Part shown: positions 18,772-26,693 of the stretch, one piece after another
How the letters are laid out: each line of letters opens with the position of its first letter
Position numbering within the stretch: position 1 is the first letter of the stretch
Assembly (NCBI GenBank): GCA_002069965.1
Contig: MWCI01000013.1
Span: 1-59,909, forward strand
DNA: 59,909 nt
From: Spirochaetes bacterium ADurb.Bin218
Lineage (GTDB): Bacteria > Spirochaetota > UBA4802 > UBA5550
Direction of reading: 5' to 3'
Notes under the pieces: generated by a model
The model's input: only the letters and a program-made list of their open reading frames with translations
The model's database searches: none
What the model was told of the DNA's origin: nothing
Program-made: the position numbers and the translations under genes

Positions 18772-20091
18772 TTATTCATCATCCTTTTCGGGATTATCAT
18801 CCTCACTGTCATCAAAATCAACGACTTCAGCGAGTATCTCAAGAATTTTTTGAGCAGTTTTTTCTCCTATACCATCAATTTTCATAAGATCATCGAAAGA
18901 TTTTGTAACAAGCTCTTCAACTGAGAATATACCAGCCTTTTCAAGAATTTTTATGATCCTTGGATCAAGATCTGGCAATTCCTCAAGAGGTGTCTCATCA
19001 GTCTCTTTGCTAAATAGCTGATCAACAATAGCTCTCGATTCACTTGTAGATAAAAATGCCTGATAATCCTCCTCTGTTTTAATATCAATATCAAATCCAC
19101 AAAGCCTTGAAGCAAGCCTGACATTGTGCCCAGCTTTACCCACAGCCAGAGAATATTGATCATTGTCTACCACTGCAATAACCCCTCCTCCTGAAGTCTC
19201 TACTATTTCCCTTACCCTTGCAGGAGTCAAAGCATTCTCAGCCATTATCTTTTTATCATCTGAATATTCAACTATATCTATCTTTTCACCCTCTATTTCA
19301 CGAACAATAGACTGAATCCGCACCCCCTTCATTCCAACGCAAGCACCGACAGAGTCTATATCATCCCTATCGCTTGTAACAGCAACCTTGGTTCTAAGAC
19401 CAGCCTCTCTTACAACCCTAACTATCTTTACAATGCCATCATAAATCTCAGGAATCTCCATCTCAAAGAGCTTCTCTATGAACTTTGGATGAGCTCTGGA
19501 CAGTATAACCTCTGGCCCTTTGTTTGTTTTTTTGACAGAAAGGATAACGGCCTTAAGCCTATCACCAGGCTTGTATCTTTCCAATGGGGACTGTTCTGAT
19601 GCTGGTAAGCGCCCCTCAGTCCTGCCAAGGTCAACAAAAATATCGTTTCTCATCTTCCTCTGCACATAACCGTTGATGAGATCCCCCTCTTTACCTATGA
19701 ATTCATTATAAACAATATCCTTTTCTGCCTCTTTAATCTTTTGCAACATAACCTGTTTTGCTGTTTGAGTTGCTATGCGGCCGAAGGTCTCAAAGGGATT
19801 CTCTTCCACAAGTATCTCATCACCAAAGCGAACATCCTTTTTTATCTTAACAGCCCTGTCATAGGCAATCTCCTCTGCAAGATTTTTAGGAGTCTTTACA
19901 ACCATCTTTTTGGTGACTATACTGACTGTGTTTTTCTCTCTATCAAATTTTACAGTAACGTTTTCAGCAGTCCCATACTGCTTTTTAAAAGCCGATAGCA
20001 TTGCAGATTCAACAATATTTTCAAGTTCCTCTCGCGAGATTCCTTTATCAGTTGCTATTTGGTGCAGTGCTTCAAAAAAATTATTACTCAT
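18772..20091 (-). CDS. nusA: Transcription termination/antitermination factor NusA
   Basis: The 439-residue protein binds RNA polymerase and modulates pausing, termination and antitermination. Domain order is the NusA N-terminal domain (1-125, with ALHQIATDKGISREELE), an S1 domain (near 135-200, GYVQRKMRNDIFVDLGRTEG), and two KH domains (PGVGACVGMKG-like GACVGMKGVRIQ and AVGKAGHNVRLASRL). A C-terminal helix-hairpin-helix (KSFDDLMKIDGIGEKTAQK) ends in an acidic tail. It sits between rimP and infB as in most bacteria. The upstream leader carries a terminator-like hairpin that could give autoregulation. Confidence 0.97.
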   Translation of the reverse strand: MSNNFFEALHQIATDKGISREELENIVESAMLSAFKKQYGTAENVTVKFDREKNTVSIVTKKMVVKTPKNLAEEIAYDRAVKIKKDVRFGDEILVEENPFETFGRIATQTAKQVMLQKIKEAEKDIVYNEFIGKEGDLINGYVQRKMRNDIFVDLGRTEGRLPASEQSPLERYKPGDRLKAVILSVKKTNKGPEVILSRAHPKFIEKLFEMEIPEIYDGIVKIVRVVREAGLRTKVAVTSDRDDIDSVGACVGMKGVRIQSIVREIEGEKIDIVEYSDDKKIMAENALTPARVREIVETSGGGVIAVVDNDQYSLAVGKAGHNVRLASRLCGFDIDIKTEEDYQAFLSTSESRAIVDQLFSKETDETPLEELPDLDPRIIKILEKAGIFSVEELVTKSFDDLMKIDGIGEKTAQKILEILAEVVDFDDSEDDNPEKDDE

Positions 20092-20103
20092 CTCTCCAAA
20101 CCC

Positions 20104-20553
20104 TTAATAATCTAAATTGGCATTTATAATTGAGTTGTAGTTTATTTTCACCTTGTCGCTACCAAGTTCAATTTCTACACAATCATCCTCTACAAGGCCT
20201 ATTAAGCCTTTACAGGTCAACTGCCTCCCATCATATTCATAAACTATCTTAACAGGACACCCTCTAAACCTTAAAAACTCGCCCTTATCCCTCACCTTTC
20301 TGTTTATGCCAGGAGATGAAATCTCAAGAAAATAACCAGGCAAGAGATCCTTCTCATCCAGAAGACGGGATAAGCTCTGACTATAAATCTCACAATCTCT
20401 ATGAGATATGGGAGTATTGTCTTTTATCCTGTCAATGCGGACAATAATCCTTGTCTTGTCTCCCTTCAAAAACAGAGAAGCCTCATAAATATCATATCCA
20501 GAGTCCTCTGCTGCAAGATTTATAAGCTTAAAAATTTCTTCTTTTAATGACAT
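20104..20553 (-). CDS. rimP: Ribosome maturation factor RimP
   Basis: The 149-residue protein assists 30S subunit maturation. Recognisable parts are LINLAAEDSGYDIYEASLF, DKTRIIVRID, the HRDCEIYSQSLSRLLDEKD segment and the family signature YFLEISSPGINRKVRDKGEF. The C-terminal SH3-like domain ends with KINYNSIINANLDY. I chose the ATG at 20553 with AGGC six bases upstream. A TTG at 20574 would add seven atypical residues overlapping the leader hairpin. It is the first gene of the long leftward operon rimP-nusA-infB-rbfA-truB-rpsO-pnp. Confidence 0.93.
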   Translation of the reverse strand: MSLKEEIFKLINLAAEDSGYDIYEASLFLKGDKTRIIVRIDRIKDNTPISHRDCEIYSQSLSRLLDEKDLLPGYFLEISSPGINRKVRDKGEFLRFRGCPVKIVYEYDGRQLTCKGLIGLVEDDCVEIELGSDKVKINYNSIINANLDY

Positions 20554-20572
20554 ACTTTTGCCTATAAAATAC

Positions 20573-20596
20573 AAAAAAAGAGTGGCTCCGCCACTC
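20573..20596 (-). terminator. Intrinsic terminator-like hairpin in the rimP leader
   Basis: On the leftward strand GAGTGGC-GGA-GCCACTC is followed at once by seven Ts: a textbook Rho-independent terminator. No leftward gene lies upstream for it to end; it sits between a TATAAT box and the rimP start. It could attenuate the operon, or cap the mRNA 5' end. Confidence 0.75.
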
Positions 20597-20616
20597 CCCT
20601 CTCACCCCTTGACATT

Positions 20617-20622
20617 ATTATA
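20617..20622 (-). promoter_or_regulatory. Probable -10 box of the rimP-nusA-infB operon promoter
   Basis: On the leftward strand the sequence is GGTAGTTATAATAATG, a perfect TATAAT. A start site near 20610 would place the terminator-like hairpin in the first 30 bases of the mRNA. The -35 region is weak (TTAGTT at 17-bp spacing, or TTGAAA too close), so the call rests on the -10 and its position. Confidence 0.5.
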
Positions 20623-20886
20623 ACTACCACTTTTTTTTCAACTAATTTTTTATATTGTTCAATATTTAAACCTTAAAATCAACCATAATAAGGTATATTT
20701 TTGCATTTTTTCAGTAATAATTCCTGAAAATATCTTTTACTGTAATAAATACTATTTTCAATATTGTATTCCATATAAAATAAAGATTAAGAAATTAACA
20801 TTGATTTTTTTAATAATTAAATTTACAAAAAGAAAAAATTCTTTTACTTTTCGATTAAAATTAATATGAGAGTTAAAATTCAATAA

Positions 20887-20921
20887 AAAACAAGGGTAGG
20901 AACTTCTTGTTTTATCTTTTT
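20887..20921 (+). terminator. Terminator-like hairpin in the selA leader
   Basis: AAAACAAG (20887-20894) pairs perfectly with CTTGTTTT (20906-20913) around an 11-base loop, followed by ATCTTTTTA. It is AT-rich and weak. No rightward gene ends here, so if real it acts within the selA leader or ends transcription entering from the AT-rich gap. Confidence 0.4.
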
Positions 20922-20957
20922 ATATAAATATTTTTATTTTTTCTAAAAGGCAAAGCT

Positions 20958-22349
20958 ATGACCGATACAAATTCACTATTGAGAGAAATCCCACAGATAG
21001 AAAAGCTTCTAAATGAAGACTATATTGCTCCTTATTTATCAATCATAGGGAAAAGCGCCTGCACCGAATGCATAAGAACCTCTGTTGCAAAATATAGGGA
21101 ACATCTAAAAAAAACAGGTAAAGGGGAAATTAATCTTCTTCATAATATCATAAAGCAACAACTGAGTATAAAATCTGCCACAAGACTTCAAAGGGTTATA
21201 AATGGCACAGGTGTAATAATTCATACCAACTTAGGCAGAGCCCCCCTTGGAGAAAAAATTTTTGAAAGTCTCAAAGAAAATCTTTCTGGATACTGCAATC
21301 TGGAATTTTACATACCAGAAAAAAAAAGAGGGAAAAGGGGGGGGTTTGCAGAGGAGCTAATATCCTCAATGACAGGGGCTGAAGATGCTTTAATAGTAAA
21401 CAATAATGCTGCAAGCGTTTTCCTCATACTTAACGAATTTGCAAAAGGAGGGGAAACCATTGTATCAAGAGGAGAACTAATTCAAATAGGTGGAGGATTC
21501 CGGATCCCTGATATAATGGCTCAAAGCGGCACAACTCTTGTAGAGGTGGGAACAACCAATATCACCACAGTTGATGATTACAAAAAGGGAATAACAGATA
21601 AAACAAAAATGATCTTTTCTGCCCATAGATCTAACTTTAAACTTGAGGGTTTTACAGAAAACCCATCACTTGTAGAACTCTCAGGATTAAAAAATGAAAA
21701 TATAATATTTGTCAGAGACATGGGCAGTGGCAATCTCGTATATGACTGGATGCAAGGCAGCTTTGAACAGACTGTTTTTAACGAAATATCTCAAGGTGTG
21801 GATATAATCTGTTTTAGCGGAGATAAACTGCTTGGTTCTTGCCAGGCTGGTATAATTACAGGTAAAAAGAATTTAATATCACGACTCAGAAAAAATCCAT
21901 TGATGAGAATGCTTAGAGTGGACAAAATCACATATTACATACTACAGCAAACTCTTATTCATTATGTCAATTCTCAATACAAAAATACCAGATTGTGGGA
22001 TGTTATAACTCAAAGCAAAGAAGCTGTTTCAAAAAAGGCAAGCAGAATAATAAAACTTTGTGGCAAAGAATCTGCAAAGTTCATAAAAAAAATTCCCACA
22101 CAGGCAACTTATGGAGGTGGTTCAATGCCCGGCACATCCATAGAAAGTATTGGAATAAAAATAAATATTCCTGGATATAATCCAGAAGAGTTATACAATT
22201 ACTTTATAAGCTGCACTCCGCCAATTATAGGAACAGTAAGAGAAGATAGCTACATTCTTGATCTTTTTGCAATATTTGATAAAGATATAAAAGATATTGC
22301 AAATTCTATATCCAATCTTCTAAATAACCAAAACACTACAGAAAATTAA
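20958..22349 (+). CDS. selA: L-seryl-tRNA(Sec) selenium transferase
   Basis: The 463-residue PLP enzyme converts seryl-tRNA(Sec) to selenocysteinyl-tRNA(Sec) using selenophosphate. Family hallmarks are the N-terminal LLREIPQIEKLL, NGTGVIIHTNLGRAPLG, GYCNLEF, the NNNAASVFLILN segment and the PLP-lysine motif CFSGDKLLGSCQAGII near residue 295. The C-terminus has GGGSMPGTSIES. It is 14 bases before selB, so the two are co-transcribed. No selC (tRNA-Sec) or selD was found in the window. Confidence 0.97.
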   Translation: MTDTNSLLREIPQIEKLLNEDYIAPYLSIIGKSACTECIRTSVAKYREHLKKTGKGEINLLHNIIKQQLSIKSATRLQRVINGTGVIIHTNLGRAPLGEKIFESLKENLSGYCNLEFYIPEKKRGKRGGFAEELISSMTGAEDALIVNNNAASVFLILNEFAKGGETIVSRGELIQIGGGFRIPDIMAQSGTTLVEVGTTNITTVDDYKKGITDKTKMIFSAHRSNFKLEGFTENPSLVELSGLKNENIIFVRDMGSGNLVYDWMQGSFEQTVFNEISQGVDIICFSGDKLLGSCQAGIITGKKNLISRLRKNPLMRMLRVDKITYYILQQTLIHYVNSQYKNTRLWDVITQSKEAVSKKASRIIKLCGKESAKFIKKIPTQATYGGGSMPGTSIESIGIKINIPGYNPEELYNYFISCTPPIIGTVREDSYILDLFAIFDKDIKDIANSISNLLNNQNTTEN

Positions 22350-22363
22350 ACAGGATTACCAAA

Positions 22364-24184
22364 ATGTATATAGTAGGGACATCTGGGCATATAGACCATG
22401 GCAAAACATCTCTAATAAGAGCATTAACAGGTATAGATTGCGATAGATTGCCAGAAGAAAAAGAAAGGGAAATGACCATTGATATAGGCTTTGCGAATAT
22501 AGAATATCCCAAATTTGGGACAGTAAGCATTATAGACGTGCCAGGCCACGAGAGATTTATCCGTAATATGGTAGCTGGAGCATGGGGGATTGATATTGCA
22601 CTACTTGTAATTGCACTGGATGATGGGTGGATGCTTCAGACAGAGGATCACTTTCGTGTTCTTCAACTACTTGGAGTTGAAAGAATAATAGTTGTCATAA
22701 ATAAATGCGATCTCGGCGATGACGAGATGATCGAGATTATAAAAGAAGAAGTTAAGGAAAGGCTCTCCAATACAAATTACTCTGACTCTGATATAATTGC
22801 TGTTTCTGCAAAGACAGGATTGGGGATCAAAGAATTAAAGGAACTCATACTTGCAAACCTCCGCAGGCTTTCAAAAACAGTTGATGCAGATAAACCTTAT
22901 CTTTACATAGACAGAGTCTTTTCGCCAAAGGGGGTAGGAACTGTAATTACAGGAACTTTAAAAAATGGTATTTTTAAAGAAAACGATATAGTAACCATTC
23001 TTCCTCTAAGAAGAGAGGTAAAGATAAAAAAAATTGAAAGCCATTACAGAGAATTAACAGAAGGAGTTCCTTCACAGAGAACAGCTCTTAATCTGGCAAA
23101 TGTGAACTCAGATGAACTAAAAAGAGGAGATATTATTTGTAAATACAACTTCTTTACAGAAACTCACGATATAATTGCATGGTTTAAACCTCTTGATAAA
23201 AAGAAAAAAATAAGAAACAACACCTACGTTGAAATTCTCTCAGGAACAAATTCAGCCACAGGGAAAATCATACTGATAGAAGACAGTATCAGCGAGGGAT
23301 ACTCCCCTGTGCGCATTCACTTTGACGAAAAGACCTTTGTTTATCCAGGGCAGCCCTTTGTCCTTACGAATCCTGGAGGATTTCGAATTATAGGCGGAGG
23401 GAAGATCATTCTTCCATTTTATGATCCCTCAAGACATAAGCATAAATTAAAAAGCTATATATCCATAATAAAAGATTTCTCTATTGCAGAATTGATTCTC
23501 TTTGAATTGGCAACCTCAGGCTACAAAAAAAAGGAGGATATCTTTAAATCACTACCAAACAGCAAGAAATTTCTGGAGAAAACAATCTCTGAGAAATCAG
23601 AAACTGGAGATATACTCATAAGAGGAGAATATCTTTTTCACAAAGATTTTTACCAGGAAGCCCTTGAAAAGGTAAACAAAACATTAAAAAGCAAGATAGG
23701 TTCAAACCTCAAGGAGATATCTGATTCAGCAGGTTTATCTCATGAGATTACATCAATAATTATAAGCGATATCTCTGCCAGAGAGGTCATTATTGAAAAA
23801 GATGGCAGATTATTTGCAGGTGGATTTGTAACAGAAGAATCTCTTCCAGATTCAAAAAAGAAAATTTTGCAAGAGGCTTTCAAATCCGCAGGAGATGGCC
23901 TTGAATTAGACAAAATTAAAGATGACTTTCTTAAAAAGGATATAAAGGATCTAATCAAGCTTGGCTTTTTAATAAGCCTTGACGGCAATATCATATACCA
24001 TAAAGATATCTACAACTCCATGAGGGATAAGATCATAGCTTTATTTGACGCAAAGGATAAAATAACAGTGCCTGAGGCAAAGGATGCGGTAGGGCTTTCA
24101 AGAAAATACATACTGCCTCTTTTAAATAGAATTGAAAGCGATGGTCTCATAAAACGACTTGGAGATTTCAGAATAAAGGTATAA
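22364..24184 (+). CDS. selB: Selenocysteine-specific elongation factor SelB
   Basis: The 606-residue protein is the EF-Tu-like GTPase that brings Sec-tRNA to UGA codons marked by a SECIS element. G motifs are GTSGHIDHGKTSLIRALTG (G1), the REMTIDIGF effector loop, DVPGHERFIRNM (G3) and NKCD (G4). Domains II and III follow, and the C-terminal winged helices (about 370-606, ending LNRIESDGLIKRLGDFRIKV) bind the SECIS hairpin. Length is normal for the bacterial factor. Coupled to selA and followed five bases later by coaX. Confidence 0.97.
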   Translation: MYIVGTSGHIDHGKTSLIRALTGIDCDRLPEEKEREMTIDIGFANIEYPKFGTVSIIDVPGHERFIRNMVAGAWGIDIALLVIALDDGWMLQTEDHFRVLQLLGVERIIVVINKCDLGDDEMIEIIKEEVKERLSNTNYSDSDIIAVSAKTGLGIKELKELILANLRRLSKTVDADKPYLYIDRVFSPKGVGTVITGTLKNGIFKENDIVTILPLRREVKIKKIESHYRELTEGVPSQRTALNLANVNSDELKRGDIICKYNFFTETHDIIAWFKPLDKKKKIRNNTYVEILSGTNSATGKIILIEDSISEGYSPVRIHFDEKTFVYPGQPFVLTNPGGFRIIGGGKIILPFYDPSRHKHKLKSYISIIKDFSIAELILFELATSGYKKKEDIFKSLPNSKKFLEKTISEKSETGDILIRGEYLFHKDFYQEALEKVNKTLKSKIGSNLKEISDSAGLSHEITSIIISDISAREVIIEKDGRLFAGGFVTEESLPDSKKKILQEAFKSAGDGLELDKIKDDFLKKDIKDLIKLGFLISLDGNIIYHKDIYNSMRDKIIALFDAKDKITVPEAKDAVGLSRKYILPLLNRIESDGLIKRLGDFRIKV

Positions 24185-24188
24185 ACTT

Positions 24189-24983
24189 ATGTTTCTTGGC
24201 ATAGATGTAGGCAATACGTCAACCATGATCGCCTTATACGAAGATGACTCAGTAGTTCCAATTAATGAGGGGATCTTTAGATACAAAACAGATAAAAGGG
24301 GCAGTGATGATATTTTATACCATAGCCTTGCAATGGCTCTAAAAAACTATGCCTCTATGGATGTAATCGAAGCGGAGATAACTGGCATAGCATTTTCAAG
24401 CGTGGTGCCAGAGATTAACAAATCATATCACAGGGTATGTAAAAGAATATTCTCAATAGAGCCTCTTGAGATCAGCCATAAGAACAACTTCTCAATAAAA
24501 CTTCACTATGGGGATCTCTCCAAACTGGGTGTGGATAGAATAGTAAACACAGAGGCAGCCTTCCATGAATATGGAAATGGTTCTATCATAGTGGACATAG
24601 GAACAGCAGCTACATTTGATGTTCTGGACTTTGAAGGAAACTTTGTAGGAGGACTCATTGCACCTGGAATAGGAACAACCATAAAAGCCCTTGCAGATGC
24701 AGCCTCCAATCTTCCAGAGATAGTATTTGAAAAACCAGAAAAAATGATTGCCACTGATACAGTAAATGCAATAAAGTCAGGCTTCTACTATGGCTGGATT
24801 TCAATGATAGAAGGGATATGTGCAAGGATTGAAGAGGAATACAGGGCAAAATTTCGCTTAATTATAACAGGGGGATTTGCCTCTAAGATGAAAGATTCCT
24901 TTTCCCGAGATGTAATTGTAGATCCATTGCTTACAATGAAGGGGATAAAATATATTTTTGATAATAACAGAGGCAAATCATGA
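24189..24983 (+). CDS. coaX: Type III pantothenate kinase
   Basis: The 264-residue protein has the ASKHA fold of CoaX, which phosphorylates pantothenate in the first step of coenzyme A synthesis. Visible motifs are FLGIDVGNTSTMIALY (phosphate 1), KLGVDRIVNTEAAF (GxDR-type), VDIGTAATFDVLD (phosphate 2), GLIAPGIGTTIKAL and a late ITGGFA (adenosine site). It is five bases downstream of selB, and its stop overlaps the next ORF by four bases, so it is part of the same transcript. Confidence 0.95.
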   Translation: MFLGIDVGNTSTMIALYEDDSVVPINEGIFRYKTDKRGSDDILYHSLAMALKNYASMDVIEAEITGIAFSSVVPEINKSYHRVCKRIFSIEPLEISHKNNFSIKLHYGDLSKLGVDRIVNTEAAFHEYGNGSIIVDIGTAATFDVLDFEGNFVGGLIAPGIGTTIKALADAASNLPEIVFEKPEKMIATDTVNAIKSGFYYGWISMIEGICARIEEEYRAKFRLIITGGFASKMKDSFSRDVIVDPLLTMKGIKYIFDNNRGKS

Positions 24984-25369
24984 CTGTTCCATATATATTC
25001 TTTAAATTTCTTGGAATAAATTCTTTTATAGGAACCTTAAAAGATTCCAATACTAACTTTACCCTTTTTAAAGACGATTTCTCCCCTGTATTTGAAAAAT
25101 ACAGTGAAATCCTGAACAAAGAAGATACCATTGCAACAGGCATATTAAGTAAAGATGATCAGAATTTATTCTTTGCTGAATTGGGGATTAAAATAACAAA
25201 AAGCTATACTGCCTATTTTGTATATATATTCGATCATCACCCAACAATAGAGGATATGAATCTCCTTGTGGAAGGTCTGGAGGATCTTGTGAATGAAAAC
25301 TTAGAAAATATTGACCCTTCAGAGCTTGCAAGAAACATGAACAAAGGTGGCAGTAACTCTATCAATTAA
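24980..25369 (+). CDS. Small hypothetical protein coupled to coaX
   Basis: I do not recognise this 129-residue protein. It has no signal peptide or membrane span and has mixed alpha/beta character (VPYIFFKFLGINSFIGTL, KITKSYTAYFVYIF). A C-terminal acidic helix (about 85-115) ends in an Asn/Ser-rich tail. The ATGA overlap with coaX shows translational coupling and supports it as a real gene. Its 3' end overlaps the convergent DUF554 gene by eight bases. Function unknown. Confidence 0.65.
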   Translation: MTVPYIFFKFLGINSFIGTLKDSNTNFTLFKDDFSPVFEKYSEILNKEDTIATGILSKDDQNLFFAELGIKITKSYTAYFVYIFDHHPTIEDMNLLVEGLEDLVNENLENIDPSELARNMNKGGSNSIN

Positions 25370-26108
25370 AAAGTTTTAACAGGTCATTGATATAAAAAAG
25401 CGCCAGATAATAAAAAAAAGGCACAAAAATAGCAGGAAGAAGATTTGCTACATTGATCTTTTTTATCTCCAGCAGGTTTATTCCTATGGCAAGAATGAGA
25501 ATGCTTCCCACAAGAGAGGTCTGGCTTATTACATCAGGAGTAAGCCACTGCCTTATGCTCCCAGCAAGAAGAGTTATTGCTCCCTGATACAAAAGTATTG
25601 GAATAGCGGCAAAGGCAACACCTATGCCCAAGGTTGATGATATTATAACAGAACTTATTCCATCAAGAATAGATTTTGCATATAATGTTCCCCTCTCACC
25701 AGTGAGCCCATCCTCAAGAGAGCCAACTATGGCCATAGCACCTACACAAAAAAGTAAGCTTGCAGTAACAAATCCCTCAGAAAAAGAACTGCCCTCTTTT
25801 GCAAATCTGTCCTGAAACCAATTGCCTAAATCATCAAGCCTCTTATCTATTTTTAGAAACTCACCACAGATTGCACCAATTATGAGCGAAAATATCATTA
25901 TCAATATAAAATCCCTCGAAAGTCTGTTCTCTGTCACCTTATACATACCCTGAAGAGAACCAGATAGACCTATAATAATAACAGAAAGACCCACTGCCTG
26001 CATTATTGTCCCCCTGTATCTCTCAGGAATAAAACTCTTCAATAAAGAACCAATCAAGCCTCCAGCAAGGATAGAAACTGCATTTACAATAGTTCCAAGG
26101 CCTATCAT
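25362..26108 (-). CDS. DUF554 family membrane protein
   Basis: The 248-residue protein matches the DUF554 (YdfK/YqgA-like) family from its opening MIGLGTIVNAVSILAGGLIG and internal FCVGAMAIVGSLEDGL and SSTLGIGVAFAA segments. About seven hydrophobic segments span the length, so it is an inner-membrane protein. The family is suspected to be a transporter, but no substrate is established. It is leftward, convergent with the small ORF after coaX, and its upstream side borders the putative replication origin. Confidence 0.9.
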   Translation of the reverse strand: MIGLGTIVNAVSILAGGLIGSLLKSFIPERYRGTIMQAVGLSVIIIGLSGSLQGMYKVTENRLSRDFILIMIFSLIIGAICGEFLKIDKRLDDLGNWFQDRFAKEGSSFSEGFVTASLLFCVGAMAIVGSLEDGLTGERGTLYAKSILDGISSVIISSTLGIGVAFAAIPILLYQGAITLLAGSIRQWLTPDVISQTSLVGSILILAIGINLLEIKKINVANLLPAIFVPFFYYLALFYINDLLKLFN

Positions 26109-26693
26109 ATCCTCCCCCTAATTTATAGAAAAGAATAATAAAACTTAAACAATCAAGATATGGCCATAAAGTCTAAGGAAATAAAGATGTCAAATGGAAT
26201 AACAGATTATGTCTCCTATATATTCAAAAATAGTAAAAAAGATAATAAAAAATTTATGAGAAAACAAAGAAGAAATACTACTAAAATTTGAGTTTTCCAC
26301 AGAATTATCCACATTATCCACAAAATAATTAACAAAGTAAATTAATTTCATAAATTAATTTACCTCCCGAGCGCTTAATCATTTCAAAATTTAATAAAGT
26401 CTGATTTTTATATGTGACATAAGCCTTTTAATTCTGATTTTTTCAGACAATTTTTTAAAAAATTAAAAGCACATGTATGCTTTTAAGAATTTTTGCAAAA
26501 AATTTGACCACCCTATGACAACATAATACAAAAAAATATTTTTGTTAACCTTATATTTTTTGTGGATAACTTTTAGATAAAATGTTATCAGCAAAATATC
26601 TAAAAAAAAAGAATGTAAAAATTTTTATTTTGACTAAAAAATAGCTTAGTTTTTATTATTCATATAGATGAAACTATAAAAGGGGTATCTTTA
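26109..26693. other. Candidate replication origin (oriC): AT-rich gap with clustered DnaA boxes
   Basis: This 585-base gap carries no gene. Three DnaA-box sequences lie head to tail: TTTTCCACA (26293-26301), TTATCCACA (26305-26313) and TTATCCACA (26314-26322), the last two perfect and adjacent. A fourth, perfect and inverted (TGTGGATAA), is at 26561-26569. Between them are a 12-bp perfect AT-only inverted repeat and long A/T runs suited to unwinding. On the leftward strand TTTTAGTAGTATTTC sits beside the boxes and resembles DnaA-trio triplets. The genes to the left from rimP on read away from it. dnaA and dnaN are not adjacent, and DnaA boxes can also be regulatory, so this is a candidate only. 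Confidence 0.6.
26337..26363. repeat. Perfect 12-bp inverted repeat within the candidate origin
   Basis: GTAAATTAATTT (26337-26348) and AAATTAATTTAC (26352-26363) flank a CAT spacer. It lies 14 bases from the DnaA boxes. It could be a protein-binding palindrome or part of the unwinding element; a hairpin this AT-rich would be weak. Confidence 0.7.

Larger units (their letters stand above)
20554..20957. other. Divergent intergenic region between rimP and selA
   Basis: The 404 bases hold no gene. On the rimP side are a TATAAT box and a strong leftward terminator hairpin. On the selA side is a weaker rightward hairpin followed by a T-rich run. The middle (20640-20880) is extremely AT-rich, with no recognisable tRNA, riboswitch or protein-coding signal. 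AAAAGGC precedes the selA ATG. Confidence 0.6.
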
